Assembly: GCF_963678635.1 (NCBI RefSeq)
Contig: NC_087062.1
Location: 83,104,012 to 83,168,011 of the forward strand
Direction: 5' to 3'
Length of the DNA stretch: 64,000 nucleotides
Source: Symsagittifera roscoffensis
Lineage: Eukaryota > Xenacoelomorpha > Acoela > Convolutidae
In this document: positions 45,970 through 54,661 of the stretch, piece by piece
How positions within the stretch are numbered: position 1 is the first letter of the stretch
How the letters are laid out: each line of letters begins with the position of its first letter
The notes under the pieces: model-generated
Seen by the model: the letters and a program-made list of their open reading frames with translations, nothing else
Databases searched by the model: none
What the model was told of the DNA's origin: nothing
Translations under genes and position numbers: made by a program

Positions 45970-46740
45970 CATTTCCCACTTTACTTAGATTGCCAAAATA
46001 ATCACTACGAAGTTGATCTACTAGGAACATCAACTTTCAAACCAATTCCATACTCACAATGAATAAAAAATAACACCCAACAAAAACGAATAAAACACCA
46101 CTCGTATAAAAAAGACTTTTTTCCATTAATTGAAAAAGAAAATTTAACTGATAAAATAAATTTATCAGGACCACAAACAAATGATTCAAAAAACACAATA
46201 AATCAAGTTTTTGACCTCCATGACCCACTTGACACAATTCCCCTATCAAAACTAGAAATTGACAACATTTTTCTCTCTCCAACAAATAAAATTACACTCG
46301 AAGTCTTAAAACAATATCAAAATCTCCACCCAGTAATTAGACAATTAAAATCATGGTACACATACAAAACTAAGCCCGTAAAAGCAGATACCACAATTTT
46401 AGGAAATAAACAATGATTCTACAGTTCCCTGTCTCCCTCTCCCTTTAAGTATGATGCTAATAGCTTTTAACATCTCACATACACAAAATACTAAGGACAC
46501 TCTGGATCAGAGAAAACATATTCAAACTTTACACAAAATTTTTATTTCCCAAATGCACCAATTTGGATAAAAGTATTATGCAATGATTGTATAATATGTC
46601 AGCTAAATAAACCTTATCCAAATCAAAAACAAATAGCACAAAAACAAAATTTTAAAGAACAAAGTTTATATTTTAACTATCGTATTTCTTTCGATACAAA
46701 AGGACCAATTTCACCATCCTCTGAAGAAAATTCCTACATT
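45970..46740 (+). pseudogene. Pol: RNase H-integrase linker and integrase zinc domain, with stops
   Basis: This stretch stays in the same frame as both the RT/RNase H ORF and the integrase ORF. It is cut by TGA 46060, TGA 46414, TAA 46468 and TAA 46492 (plus TAA 45967 at its edge). The GHSG-type His block near 46495 followed by CNDCIICQLNK is the HHCC zinc-binding domain that opens integrase. FDTKGP at 46690-46707 carries the first catalytic Asp (46693-46695) upstream of the next ATG. Five stops with the frame preserved point to point mutations, or possibly base miscalls, and not indels. Confidence 0.85.
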
Positions 46741-47973
46741 ATGATTTTTGTTGATGCATTTACACATTATGTAGCACTCAACCCAGTACCACATTCTAAT
46801 GCTTATTATGCTTACACAACACTTTATGAACACTGGATAGCTAAATTCGGATTACCCGAAATCTTAGTTACAGATAACGGTACAGAATTCATAAATAATG
46901 AAATCATCGCACTATGTCACTTATGTAACATCAAGCACAAACCACTTACTTCTCATGCACCTTGGACAAACGGTTTAGTCGAAGGTATGAACCGTTCACT
47001 ACAAGAATATCTTAGATGTATCATAAATGGAAACGATACAAGATACACAGAATGGTCAGCAGATGTAAAATTATTTCCCTTAGCATATAATTCACAAATT
47101 ACGACAACTCTAGGAATGTCACCATACGAAATGGTTTTTAATCAAAAGCCACGTAAACCAAATATGTTTACAGCAAACTCTCATAAAAATGCACAAGGTT
47201 ATTGCCAACCAAATAAAGACTCAGTTTGTTATAACCTACCTTTACACACGCATGATGAAGATCATTTTCATCAGCCACAAATCCTTAAATTAGCCTCCGG
47301 CACACACACTGAATGGATTTTAAATAGAGATAAAAAACACAATGAAATTTACCAAAAAGTAACAAAAAAATTGTTACAAAGGCAAAACATTAACGAACAA
47401 ATTATTTCGCGCTTTACACCAGCCTCAGATTTAAAAATTGGAACATTTGTCTTAATACCTAATTTTATTACACAAAAAGGAATTTCTAAAAAATTACAAT
47501 TCCTTCGCAAAGGACAATACCAAATAATTGCCAAACCCACTGACGAATCATATAAAATTACCGATGCAAACCAAAAAGAAAATGTTCAACATCGGAACAA
47601 TCTATTGCCTTACTACCCCAAAGAGTACGCACTACGCGAATTAACTCAATTATATTTTTTCACAGGTTTAAGAGTTATTCAAAATCATCCACATACGGAA
47701 AAAGAAATAGATGAACAAAACAATATTCATCATGGAAAACAAAATACAAAATCAACTGCAACTCAAATCAATACAAAAAAGCTAGATCAAAAAATACCTC
47801 GAAAAGAAAGGAAAAATAGGAAAATGATAGAAAAAATTTTACCACAAGAACAAGTCGAGAAATCAAAACATAGAGAGTCATCACGACTTAGAAATCAACC
47901 ACGTAAAAACTATAAAACATTCATCCCACAATCTAAAATTTTAAAGAAAGTTGAATTTCAAAAACAACCTTAA
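46741..47973 (+). CDS. pol: Integrase catalytic core and C-terminal domain
   Basis: 410 codons; the frame is open from 46495 and the true protein starts upstream. Residues 1-100 are the integrase core: MIFVDAFTHYV, LVTDNGTEFINNE with the second catalytic Asp at residue 45, and WTNGLVEGMNRSLQEYLR with the Glu at residue 81, leaving exactly 35 residues between (DD35E). LRKGQYQIIAKPTDESYKIT with HRNNLLPYYP near residues 260-300 is a GPY/F-like C-terminal module. The last 100 residues are Lys/Arg/Gln-rich. Integrase inserts the cDNA into the host genome. Confidence 0.95.
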   Translation: MIFVDAFTHYVALNPVPHSNAYYAYTTLYEHWIAKFGLPEILVTDNGTEFINNEIIALCHLCNIKHKPLTSHAPWTNGLVEGMNRSLQEYLRCIINGNDTRYTEWSADVKLFPLAYNSQITTTLGMSPYEMVFNQKPRKPNMFTANSHKNAQGYCQPNKDSVCYNLPLHTHDEDHFHQPQILKLASGTHTEWILNRDKKHNEIYQKVTKKLLQRQNINEQIISRFTPASDLKIGTFVLIPNFITQKGISKKLQFLRKGQYQIIAKPTDESYKITDANQKENVQHRNNLLPYYPKEYALRELTQLYFFTGLRVIQNHPHTEKEIDEQNNIHHGKQNTKSTATQINTKKLDQKIPRKERKNRKMIEKILPQEQVEKSKHRESSRLRNQPRKNYKTFIPQSKILKKVEFQKQP

Positions 47974-48776
47974 TTTTAAAATCCTCACACCTCTCGATCA
48001 TATTGAATCTTCATTTTTCAAAATAACATGCTGACAAAACACGCAGCAATTCTAGTTCAAATTCAGCCAATAGGATTCATTCAATCCGTCACTTTCTATA
48101 ACTATAACACCAACCTATTAGACGAAAGATATTCAACTCCAGGCATATCTATAACTATAACTTTACAACCTCCAGGTCAAAAATAAGCAAACCACTCAAA
48201 CTTGACAACTAAAATAAATACCACCATAATATCATAACCCTCCCTTATCTAAAAAAGCAAAGATCAACAATATTTTCCCAACTTAGACCTCAAAAACCCT
48301 CCAACCAAAAATGGTAAATTAGCCTAGAGTAACGATACGACCGTATTCATTTGGCCTAAAGTACAAAATCTCAAAAATAGCCCAGATCACCTGACAAATA
48401 AAAATAAAGCAAAACGACCTCCCAAACACCATAAAATTAGCCCCCAACAACTTTTCACAGAACCCAACCCACTTGTCAAAAAATCAATAAATAACTAGAA
48501 CACACCTGAATATCGCCTCAAACAACAAACAATATTCGACCAAGAGATCATTTCTTAAATGCTCTTCTCTCGATCAGTCCATATCTTTAAAAATACCATT
48601 TTCAACATTTTCATAAACTTTTTCATAATACTTAAACTTTTATTCATATTTCTCTTTGATACCTTTAAAGCTTATATAATAATTTTAATCATTTTTTTGC
48701 AATATTTTTTAAAAATTTTCTACACCCTATTTGAAATATATCTCCAACTTCCTTAAATCATTGACCATATTCACAG
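47974..48776 (+). other. pol-env intergenic region with candidate splice acceptor
   Basis: About 800 bp, C/A-rich at first, with no Gag-Pol coding. The only frame over 60 codons (48559-48756) is an all-hydrophobic Phe/Ile/Leu sequence that could be a membrane peptide or chance. A pyrimidine-containing tract (CTCCAACTTCCTTAAATC) runs to TTCACAG at 48770-48776, followed by GTACG. That is a plausible 3' splice site 26 nt before the ATG at 48802, as needed for an env mRNA. Confidence 0.45.
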
Positions 48777-48801
48777 GTACGATAACCCAAAGTTTATTTA
48801 A

Positions 48802-48990
48802 ATGATACGAACAATTTTTAGTAGAACAGATATTTTTTTACTATTTGTAATTTTTGTAACATTTTTATCATCCCTAATATTGACAATGTGCAAATGTATA
48901 AAAAAGGCAATAATCACATTCGCTGTAGCAACAGTCCTTTTAGTTCTTTTCCTTGAAGAATACTACAATAAACTTAAACTTTTTCACTAG
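48802..48990 (+). CDS. small two-segment membrane protein ORF
   Basis: 62 codons. IFLLFVIFVTFLSSLILTM (residues about 11-29) and ITFAVATVLLVLFL (about 38-51) are two hydrophobic segments separated by CKCIKK. It lies just after a candidate splice acceptor and overlaps the next coding-like frame by about 38 nt. It could be a signal or leader portion of the Env precursor joined through a +1 shift, or a separate viroporin-sized protein. I recognise no family; composition alone could produce this in AT-rich DNA. Confidence 0.35.
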   Translation: MIRTIFSRTDIFLLFVIFVTFLSSLILTMCKCIKKAIITFAVATVLLVLFLEEYYNKLKLFH

Positions 48991-50050
48991 AAAAAATCAA
49001 TCAGAAAACTTTCAAAAATTGCTAACCAACAATCACACAATCAGTCTTCACCGACATCGTCCCAAGAAAACCCGGAAAATACCTACAACTACCCAAAACC
49101 CCCAAACATCCACACGAATTTCTTTCCAAGATAACCCATACACTTTTGAAGAACGACACGCTCGCTTATCCGAGCCATTAGAACCAGTTCAGCGACAGGC
49201 ACCCCTAAGTGAACCAACATATAATTTGAACCCAACATTACTACAAAAATTAAGTAGAATAAGACACATTAGTCAAAATAAAAAAAAATGAAGTAAATAG
49301 ACAAATTATACATCCACGACGAAATAGAAATTTTCAAACCCACCGAGTTCATTTTGATATACCCCAATCCCCATCACCAATTACTCCAGAAAACCCAAAC
49401 AGCACATTACCAGAAACCCCTACACTTGTTTCACAACGTAGCACTTCAAGTATACCCTCAGATTACTTAGATTCAACACCAACATCTGAACAAACACGTG
49501 ACAATCCCTTTAACCCCCCAACCAAACATGACGACTACCATATTGGACAACACACTCATTCACACAAGGTGAACCAAATTTAAAAAATGACCCAATAGAT
49601 ATCTCTACGGATACAACAACATCATCATCACTACCTGAAACATTATCACTACCATCAACACCATCAGTAAGCCAGATTTCACCGACGCCTTTCTCCCTAA
49701 ATTTTCCAAATAACCTCGACGCTAGATATCAAGAACAATCATCAACAAATATCCCTTTAAGATTAGATTGGAACACGTTCACAGCACCCCCACCATTATT
49801 TGGACAACATCCAGAAAGTAACCGACTCCACAATTGGGCACTCAATAGACTACAATATAGACAAGACATCCACGAAGACATTCGTGACCATAACATCCAA
49901 ATACTCCAACAAAATAGTCTACAATTAAAATTCGAAATTACGATTAAACTTAACAACATTGTTCAACATCCTTACCCATTTAACCCACCCAATATAACAG
50001 CTCAATCGCTACCACCACCATTTATAACAACTGAAGTAATATATAAGTAA
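48953..50050 (+). pseudogene. Pro/Ser/Thr-rich coding region upstream of Env, frame-shifted
   Basis: Coding-like sequence moves through three open stretches: 48953-49291, 49287-49583 and 49559-50050. Each is rich in Pro, Ser, Thr and Gln, and each hands over within a few bases to the next (an A9 run at 49280-49288 marks the first junction). The last part contains LRLDWNTFTAPPPLFGQ and a helical-looking NRLHNWALNRLQYRQDIHED. It may be the N-terminal part of the Env precursor or an independent protein. The low-complexity character recurs in the N-terminus of the ORF at 52767. Confidence 0.5.
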
Positions 50051-50118
50051 GACAGATATACCAAAAAGACAATTGGTTACATCACATTTTAGAACCCATA
50101 CTCAGGATTATCATACAC

Positions 50119-52770
50119 ATGTATATTCTAAAAATATTGATATTTCAACAAATCTTTTTAAAAATGTTTTCCGATCAGAACACAAATCCTTCTCCTCGCA
50201 CAGGACCCCAGGACTTATTAGTAACACACTACTATTGTGAAGAAAATGAACAAAAAACATTACACAAATATGCAATAAATCAAGTATCACAATGCAAAAC
50301 AGAACCACAAGCTATAGAAACTACAAATTTAAAAGCGACACTGTATTCAAAAGCTCGAGCAACAACAGTTGAGGGATATAAATTTACAGCAACATTTTCC
50401 GAAAAGAAAGTACATTGTTCACAAGTTTCAAACGGAAAAAAAAACCGACTTGACCACGAATCATTCTACCAAAGTAATATAGAACGACTTCTACATCTAA
50501 ATCCCGATGATTGTAAAAACGAGCTACTTAGACTAAATATCACAAGAAATAAAAACACGTACAGAAAACTAGTATATTTTCAAGTCTTTGCCGATTCTGT
50601 ACATCAAGCAGAACTTGAAAGATATCAAGGACATATAAAACTAGATGAAAAAAACCCATACAACGGCGCACACGGAAGATTAACTTATGACATACACGAT
50701 AAGCACTGGATACCACACATTGGAATAAATAATCCATCGAACTGCAAAGCAGACACAAAAAATAAAGGATATCAAGAAATAATGTTTTTCGATTGGAAAA
50801 TACAACTCGAAAAAATACAACTCATACGAGATTTATCCGACAACACAATGATCTATCAAGGAATTAGATTAGCTTGTAAAAACTATCAAGGTTATTGTGA
50901 TCCTACAACACGGACACAAGCAACAATTGTTTGGTTTCCCGAAGATACATGCACAACATTTCAAGTAGCGAAAATACACGCTCGAATGATAAAATTTCAC
51001 GAAAAATATTTTATAGAATCAATTCCATACGAACAAGTCCATCCATCACGAAAACAAAGTACTGATTTCCGAAATATCCATAATATAGAAAATAAATTAA
51101 CACGTTTCCAAATATATCAAGAAACAGAAATTGCATGCAAATACAGGAACCCACTTTACAAAACACAATATTCTGAAATACTAGTTGAATACGAAAAAGG
51201 TTTCGCCATGACCACTGAAAAAATAAAATTTGACCCTTATGCCACAGGTCACCCTCTAAACGAAGGAACATCATATATACCAGTTAACTTTCAAAAAAGC
51301 ACAGGTCAACCTGGTGGAAAACTAAAACCACATGACAGTAGAAGTACACGTTTACAAGAACTATCACTAATGATTAACACTTATTTTGGTAATATCCACT
51401 ATGATATTCACTTAGATATGAAGTTAGACTACACGATTAGTCGATATTTTCGAGAAATGTCACTCTCCGAAGTAGAAACACTTCACCAACTATGCGACTT
51501 AGAAAGGACACTTCACCAACTATGCGAATTAGAAAGGACACAAATCCTACAATCACTCGCACTAGCAGTATTAAAAATACCCCACGCAGGATATTTATTG
51601 TCAGGAAATAGATCAAATTTTCTTCACTACGAAGGAAACATTTTATGGTTTTATACTTGTACCAAAAAAGTATCACCACTATATGTTTTTGAAGATAAAC
51701 GCTGCTATAAAAGAATCCCTATATTTTATAAGAAAAATAAGGTACATTTTCTTGACACACTTTCAAGACGAACATATTTTTGGGATACCGCAGTCCCATG
51801 TGAATCAGAAAATAGCCACAATGTAGTACAATTGAACCCTGATGAAGATAAATATTATTTTCTTACTCCATACCCTACGTTAATGCAATCACTCAAGAAA
51901 TTTTCACCCGAAAGCATCAGAGCTATTGCTTGTAATCCAAATATTGATTTACAATCAATTGGAATATATTCAACATCAGATATCCAACACCACATTAGAA
52001 CACAACAATTCCAAGAATTATTAACACAAATGGACACTATACAAAGACAATCAATTGATCAAAATTTACGAAAACTTGCCGAAACCGCAGGATTTGCAGG
52101 TATTTATACACAAGATTATAGCGGATATTTTAAAGACATTAAAGACTATATAAATCTAAATGGTGAAAAAAACAGACCACAAGATATTTCACCTTTAAAT
52201 ATTTTTAGCTTTGTTACCCTAAAAAATGAAATTCTCGATATTATAGGATGGCCCTACTACATCTTAGAAAAATTAACTATCCTATACGCAATGTTTAACT
52301 TTATAAGATTTCGTTTTTCACTTTTAAAAGGAATCTATAACACATGCGCTATACACACACAAGTAAATAGACAAGCAAGTGTAGCACGCATACAATTTGC
52401 AGGTTTTTTTGGAATTTTTTCTTCATCAATAAACAAAATTCTTCTAGACGCACAAATAAAAGAATATAATACAAAAATAGCAACAAGACAAAACACGTAC
52501 GACGAAGAACATAATAATATAGAAGTAACACCTACCGCACCACAGTTGCCACCCCTACCACATAACCATCCATTATCCTTAGTCCCACGTAATTTCCGAA
52601 ATCTAGCAATAACACATAACCCAAACTTTAGACCAAATATATCTCAAAGTCCCATACAACATATAATGACACATCATTCACAAGATGATAATAAGTATGA
52701 ACAATCTATAGAACAACCCCATACCACCACTTTTCAGTCTCAAAATAATCATTTTTTTAGCCCACGATGA
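50119..52770 (+). CDS. env: Env-like glycoprotein ORF, 883 codons, uninterrupted
   Basis: The longest open frame in the window. About 15 Cys are spread over the first 560 residues in pairs, for example ACKNYQGYCDP (about 254-264) followed by DTC, and YTC ... CYKRIPIFY (512-537). That suggests a disulfide-rich ectodomain. FLHYEGNILWFYTC and LLSGNRSNF (about 492-512) include one N-glycosylation sequon. A strong hydrophobic segment lies at about 709-738, a weaker one at 758-776, then a Pro-rich tail of about 100 residues. This layout fits a viral envelope protein with membrane anchor and cytoplasmic tail. MYILKILIFQQIFLKMF is a poor signal peptide and ATG 50164 is an alternative start; the real N-terminus may lie upstream. 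The fusion-protein class is unknown. Confidence 0.72.
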   Translation: MYILKILIFQQIFLKMFSDQNTNPSPRTGPQDLLVTHYYCEENEQKTLHKYAINQVSQCKTEPQAIETTNLKATLYSKARATTVEGYKFTATFSEKKVHCSQVSNGKKNRLDHESFYQSNIERLLHLNPDDCKNELLRLNITRNKNTYRKLVYFQVFADSVHQAELERYQGHIKLDEKNPYNGAHGRLTYDIHDKHWIPHIGINNPSNCKADTKNKGYQEIMFFDWKIQLEKIQLIRDLSDNTMIYQGIRLACKNYQGYCDPTTRTQATIVWFPEDTCTTFQVAKIHARMIKFHEKYFIESIPYEQVHPSRKQSTDFRNIHNIENKLTRFQIYQETEIACKYRNPLYKTQYSEILVEYEKGFAMTTEKIKFDPYATGHPLNEGTSYIPVNFQKSTGQPGGKLKPHDSRSTRLQELSLMINTYFGNIHYDIHLDMKLDYTISRYFREMSLSEVETLHQLCDLERTLHQLCELERTQILQSLALAVLKIPHAGYLLSGNRSNFLHYEGNILWFYTCTKKVSPLYVFEDKRCYKRIPIFYKKNKVHFLDTLSRRTYFWDTAVPCESENSHNVVQLNPDEDKYYFLTPYPTLMQSLKKFSPESIRAIACNPNIDLQSIGIYSTSDIQHHIRTQQFQELLTQMDTIQRQSIDQNLRKLAETAGFAGIYTQDYSGYFKDIKDYINLNGEKNRPQDISPLNIFSFVTLKNEILDIIGWPYYILEKLTILYAMFNFIRFRFSLLKGIYNTCAIHTQVNRQASVARIQFAGFFGIFSSSINKILLDAQIKEYNTKIATRQNTYDEEHNNIEVTPTAPQLPPLPHNHPLSLVPRNFRNLAITHNPNFRPNISQSPIQHIMTHHSQDDNKYEQSIEQPHTTTFQSQNNHFFSPR
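51481..51540 (+). repeat. 30-bp in-frame tandem duplication inside Env-like ORF
   Basis: The unit at 51481-51510 is repeated at 51511-51540 with one substitution (GACTT/GAATT). It encodes LHQLCDLERT then LHQLCELERT. It adds a Cys-containing ten-residue repeat and keeps the frame. Confidence 0.95.
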
Positions 52771-54176
52771 GCCGACAACTTGGATTCCTACACCGCTCAA
52801 ATTCCCACCCAAGCAACCTTCACACTCCAATCCCAATAATCCCACTTTTTGCTTTCCCACCATCCGATCTCCCAACTATTAATATATCATCAAGCACGAA
52901 TTCGGATACTAACTCAGATATTTCAGTTTTATACTCCATCTCACAATTTAATAACCCTAATATAGAAAGCCCTGACGAATTTGCAGACTCCGAACCATCT
53001 CCATCCAATAATTTTCAAACCAACTCCTCAGTTTTTTCAAAACCTCCTTCTCAACCAATCCCACCAAATAGTTCACTCCCATCCGTTTCCACTCCTTCTT
53101 ATGCTTCGCAAGTAACCCCAACCTACTCTCCACTTCATTCCGACCGATCATCTAATTATTCTCCAGATACCCCCCAAATTTCCCAGGAACTCGATAATTT
53201 TATCACCCTACAACAACAGTTATTACACCCTAACACCCTCACCATACATCAATTTTCATCCACAATAGAGTCCTCAAACCCACCTACTCCTAAACCCTCA
53301 TCAGCTTACACTGCATCATTAGCACAATCATCCACATCCACCGAAACATCTAATAGCACTAACCGAGCTTATCGCACTTTTGAAAGGAAATTCCCGAACC
53401 ATCCATTCCCGACTAAACCAGGAAGAGCCTGCGAATATATTAATCATCCACAACACACCAACACAAAAGATTTTCTAGAAATCACCTTACCCTCATTTCC
53501 ACAATATACATTAAACACACCTAATGACACTAACGACACATGTAGTTTTGTAGATGAACATGTTTTAATGCCCACACTTCACTGGACAGCATATTACTAT
53601 TTCACTAATCCCCTTTGCCTGCCACTATCTAGTACTCATGACAACATAGAAAAGAATAAAAACATGCTATATAGACTCACCGCAACACTAACACCTAGAC
53701 AATTTACTTATGAAGGATATATAAAAACATTCACTGCACCTCGAGCTAACGAATTTACAATTGAATATTACGACCATAATGTCATTCGAACTAATCAAGA
53801 TCAATTTCTAGATGACAACTGCTTCGCTAAACCACAACTAACAGAGAAAATTTTCATCAAAACGTCATATGTATTCACACTTAATATTTTTGATAGAAAA
53901 TATAATCACATCATTTCTGAAGCACTAAATGATATTCAAGGTTACGAAAGTTTCAAAGACAAATTTCAGTTATTTTCACTAACCTTTCACTTCCTTGCAC
54001 CACATGAACGCGATTTGCACTGTTCACACGACATTATGTTACGCACTAAACAGACTCATACATATACATATTATCGCTTCATACAAAATCATTTTGATTT
54101 ACATACTCCATCAAGACAACCACACCATCGTTTTCAGTTTCTTAACTCAAAGTACACTTCACCATTTTTTTTTTAA
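52767..54176 (+). CDS. unknown ORF overlapping Env stop by ATGA, 469 codons
   Basis: The ATG shares ATGA with the TGA of the Env-like ORF. Residues 1-190 are low complexity and Ser/Pro/Thr/Asn-rich (SNYSPDTPQISQELDNF), as in glycosylated or disordered regions. From about 200 on it looks globular: RKFPNHPFPTKPGRACEYIN, LMPTLHWTAYYYFTNPLCLP, ANEFTIEYYDHNVIRTNQD, FSLTFHFLAPHERDLHC, with scattered Cys. I recognise no family. It ends in a T10 run (54165-54174), and coding-like sequence goes on in other frames to 54572, so the intact protein may be about 600 residues. It may be an accessory protein; function unknown. Confidence 0.65.
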   Translation: MSRQLGFLHRSNSHPSNLHTPIPIIPLFAFPPSDLPTINISSSTNSDTNSDISVLYSISQFNNPNIESPDEFADSEPSPSNNFQTNSSVFSKPPSQPIPPNSSLPSVSTPSYASQVTPTYSPLHSDRSSNYSPDTPQISQELDNFITLQQQLLHPNTLTIHQFSSTIESSNPPTPKPSSAYTASLAQSSTSTETSNSTNRAYRTFERKFPNHPFPTKPGRACEYINHPQHTNTKDFLEITLPSFPQYTLNTPNDTNDTCSFVDEHVLMPTLHWTAYYYFTNPLCLPLSSTHDNIEKNKNMLYRLTATLTPRQFTYEGYIKTFTAPRANEFTIEYYDHNVIRTNQDQFLDDNCFAKPQLTEKIFIKTSYVFTLNIFDRKYNHIISEALNDIQGYESFKDKFQLFSLTFHFLAPHERDLHCSHDIMLRTKQTHTYTYYRFIQNHFDLHTPSRQPHHRFQFLNSKYTSPFFF

Positions 54177-54572
54177 TTTCACTTATTGCATCAAGGATAC
54201 TAACCTCCACGGCATCCTCCGCAATTATGACCCAGTAACACAAATGTTTATATTTTGTCCCATCACGAAGACCTTTAGCTCCGAAGAATCCAGCGACCCT
54301 TCCTTATCCCACATGAATTTATCCAGCCTATAGAAATCCCGATATTAGAATTCATTCACAATACTAAATATAATCACAAAATATATAACCTCATTCAAAA
54401 CACACCTTAAGAGTTTGCAGTAGGCACCGAAGAACTAAAAACCATTAAAGCACTTCAATTGCTTTGGCCACTGCTTCAAACTAAAAACATCATTCGCATA
54501 CTAGCAAAATTACTAACAACATCGGACATGATACACGACATCTTCCCCCAGGGCTTTTTCCCAGACGATTAA
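54177..54572 (+). pseudogene. frame-shifted C-terminal extension of the unknown ORF
   Basis: After the T10 run, coding-like sequence continues in the +1 frame to about 54310 (NFTYCIKDTNLHGILRNYDP). It then returns to the original frame from about 54312 (HEFIQPIEIPILEFI) and runs to TAA 54570-54572, with one in-frame TAA at 54408. The two shifts compensate. The final stop lies three bases before a consensus splice donor. Confidence 0.6.
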
Positions 54573-54575
54573 CAG

Positions 54576-54661
54576 GTAAGTATAATTTAAAAAATATTCT
54601 TCACTAATAAATTTAAATTAGTACTAACCATTCTTTACTCATGTTTCTTTTACATTTCTAG
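54576..54661 (+). other. candidate 86-nt spliceosomal intron in 3' region
   Basis: CAG|GTAAGT at 54573-54581 is a perfect 5' splice site. TACTAAC at 54622-54628 matches the strongest branch-point consensus. TTTCTTTTACATTTCTAG ending at 54661 is a polypyrimidine tract with AG. All three signals are correctly spaced and the intron is very AT-rich. It sits just after the stop codon of the last ORF, so splicing would not change the protein. Confidence 0.7.
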
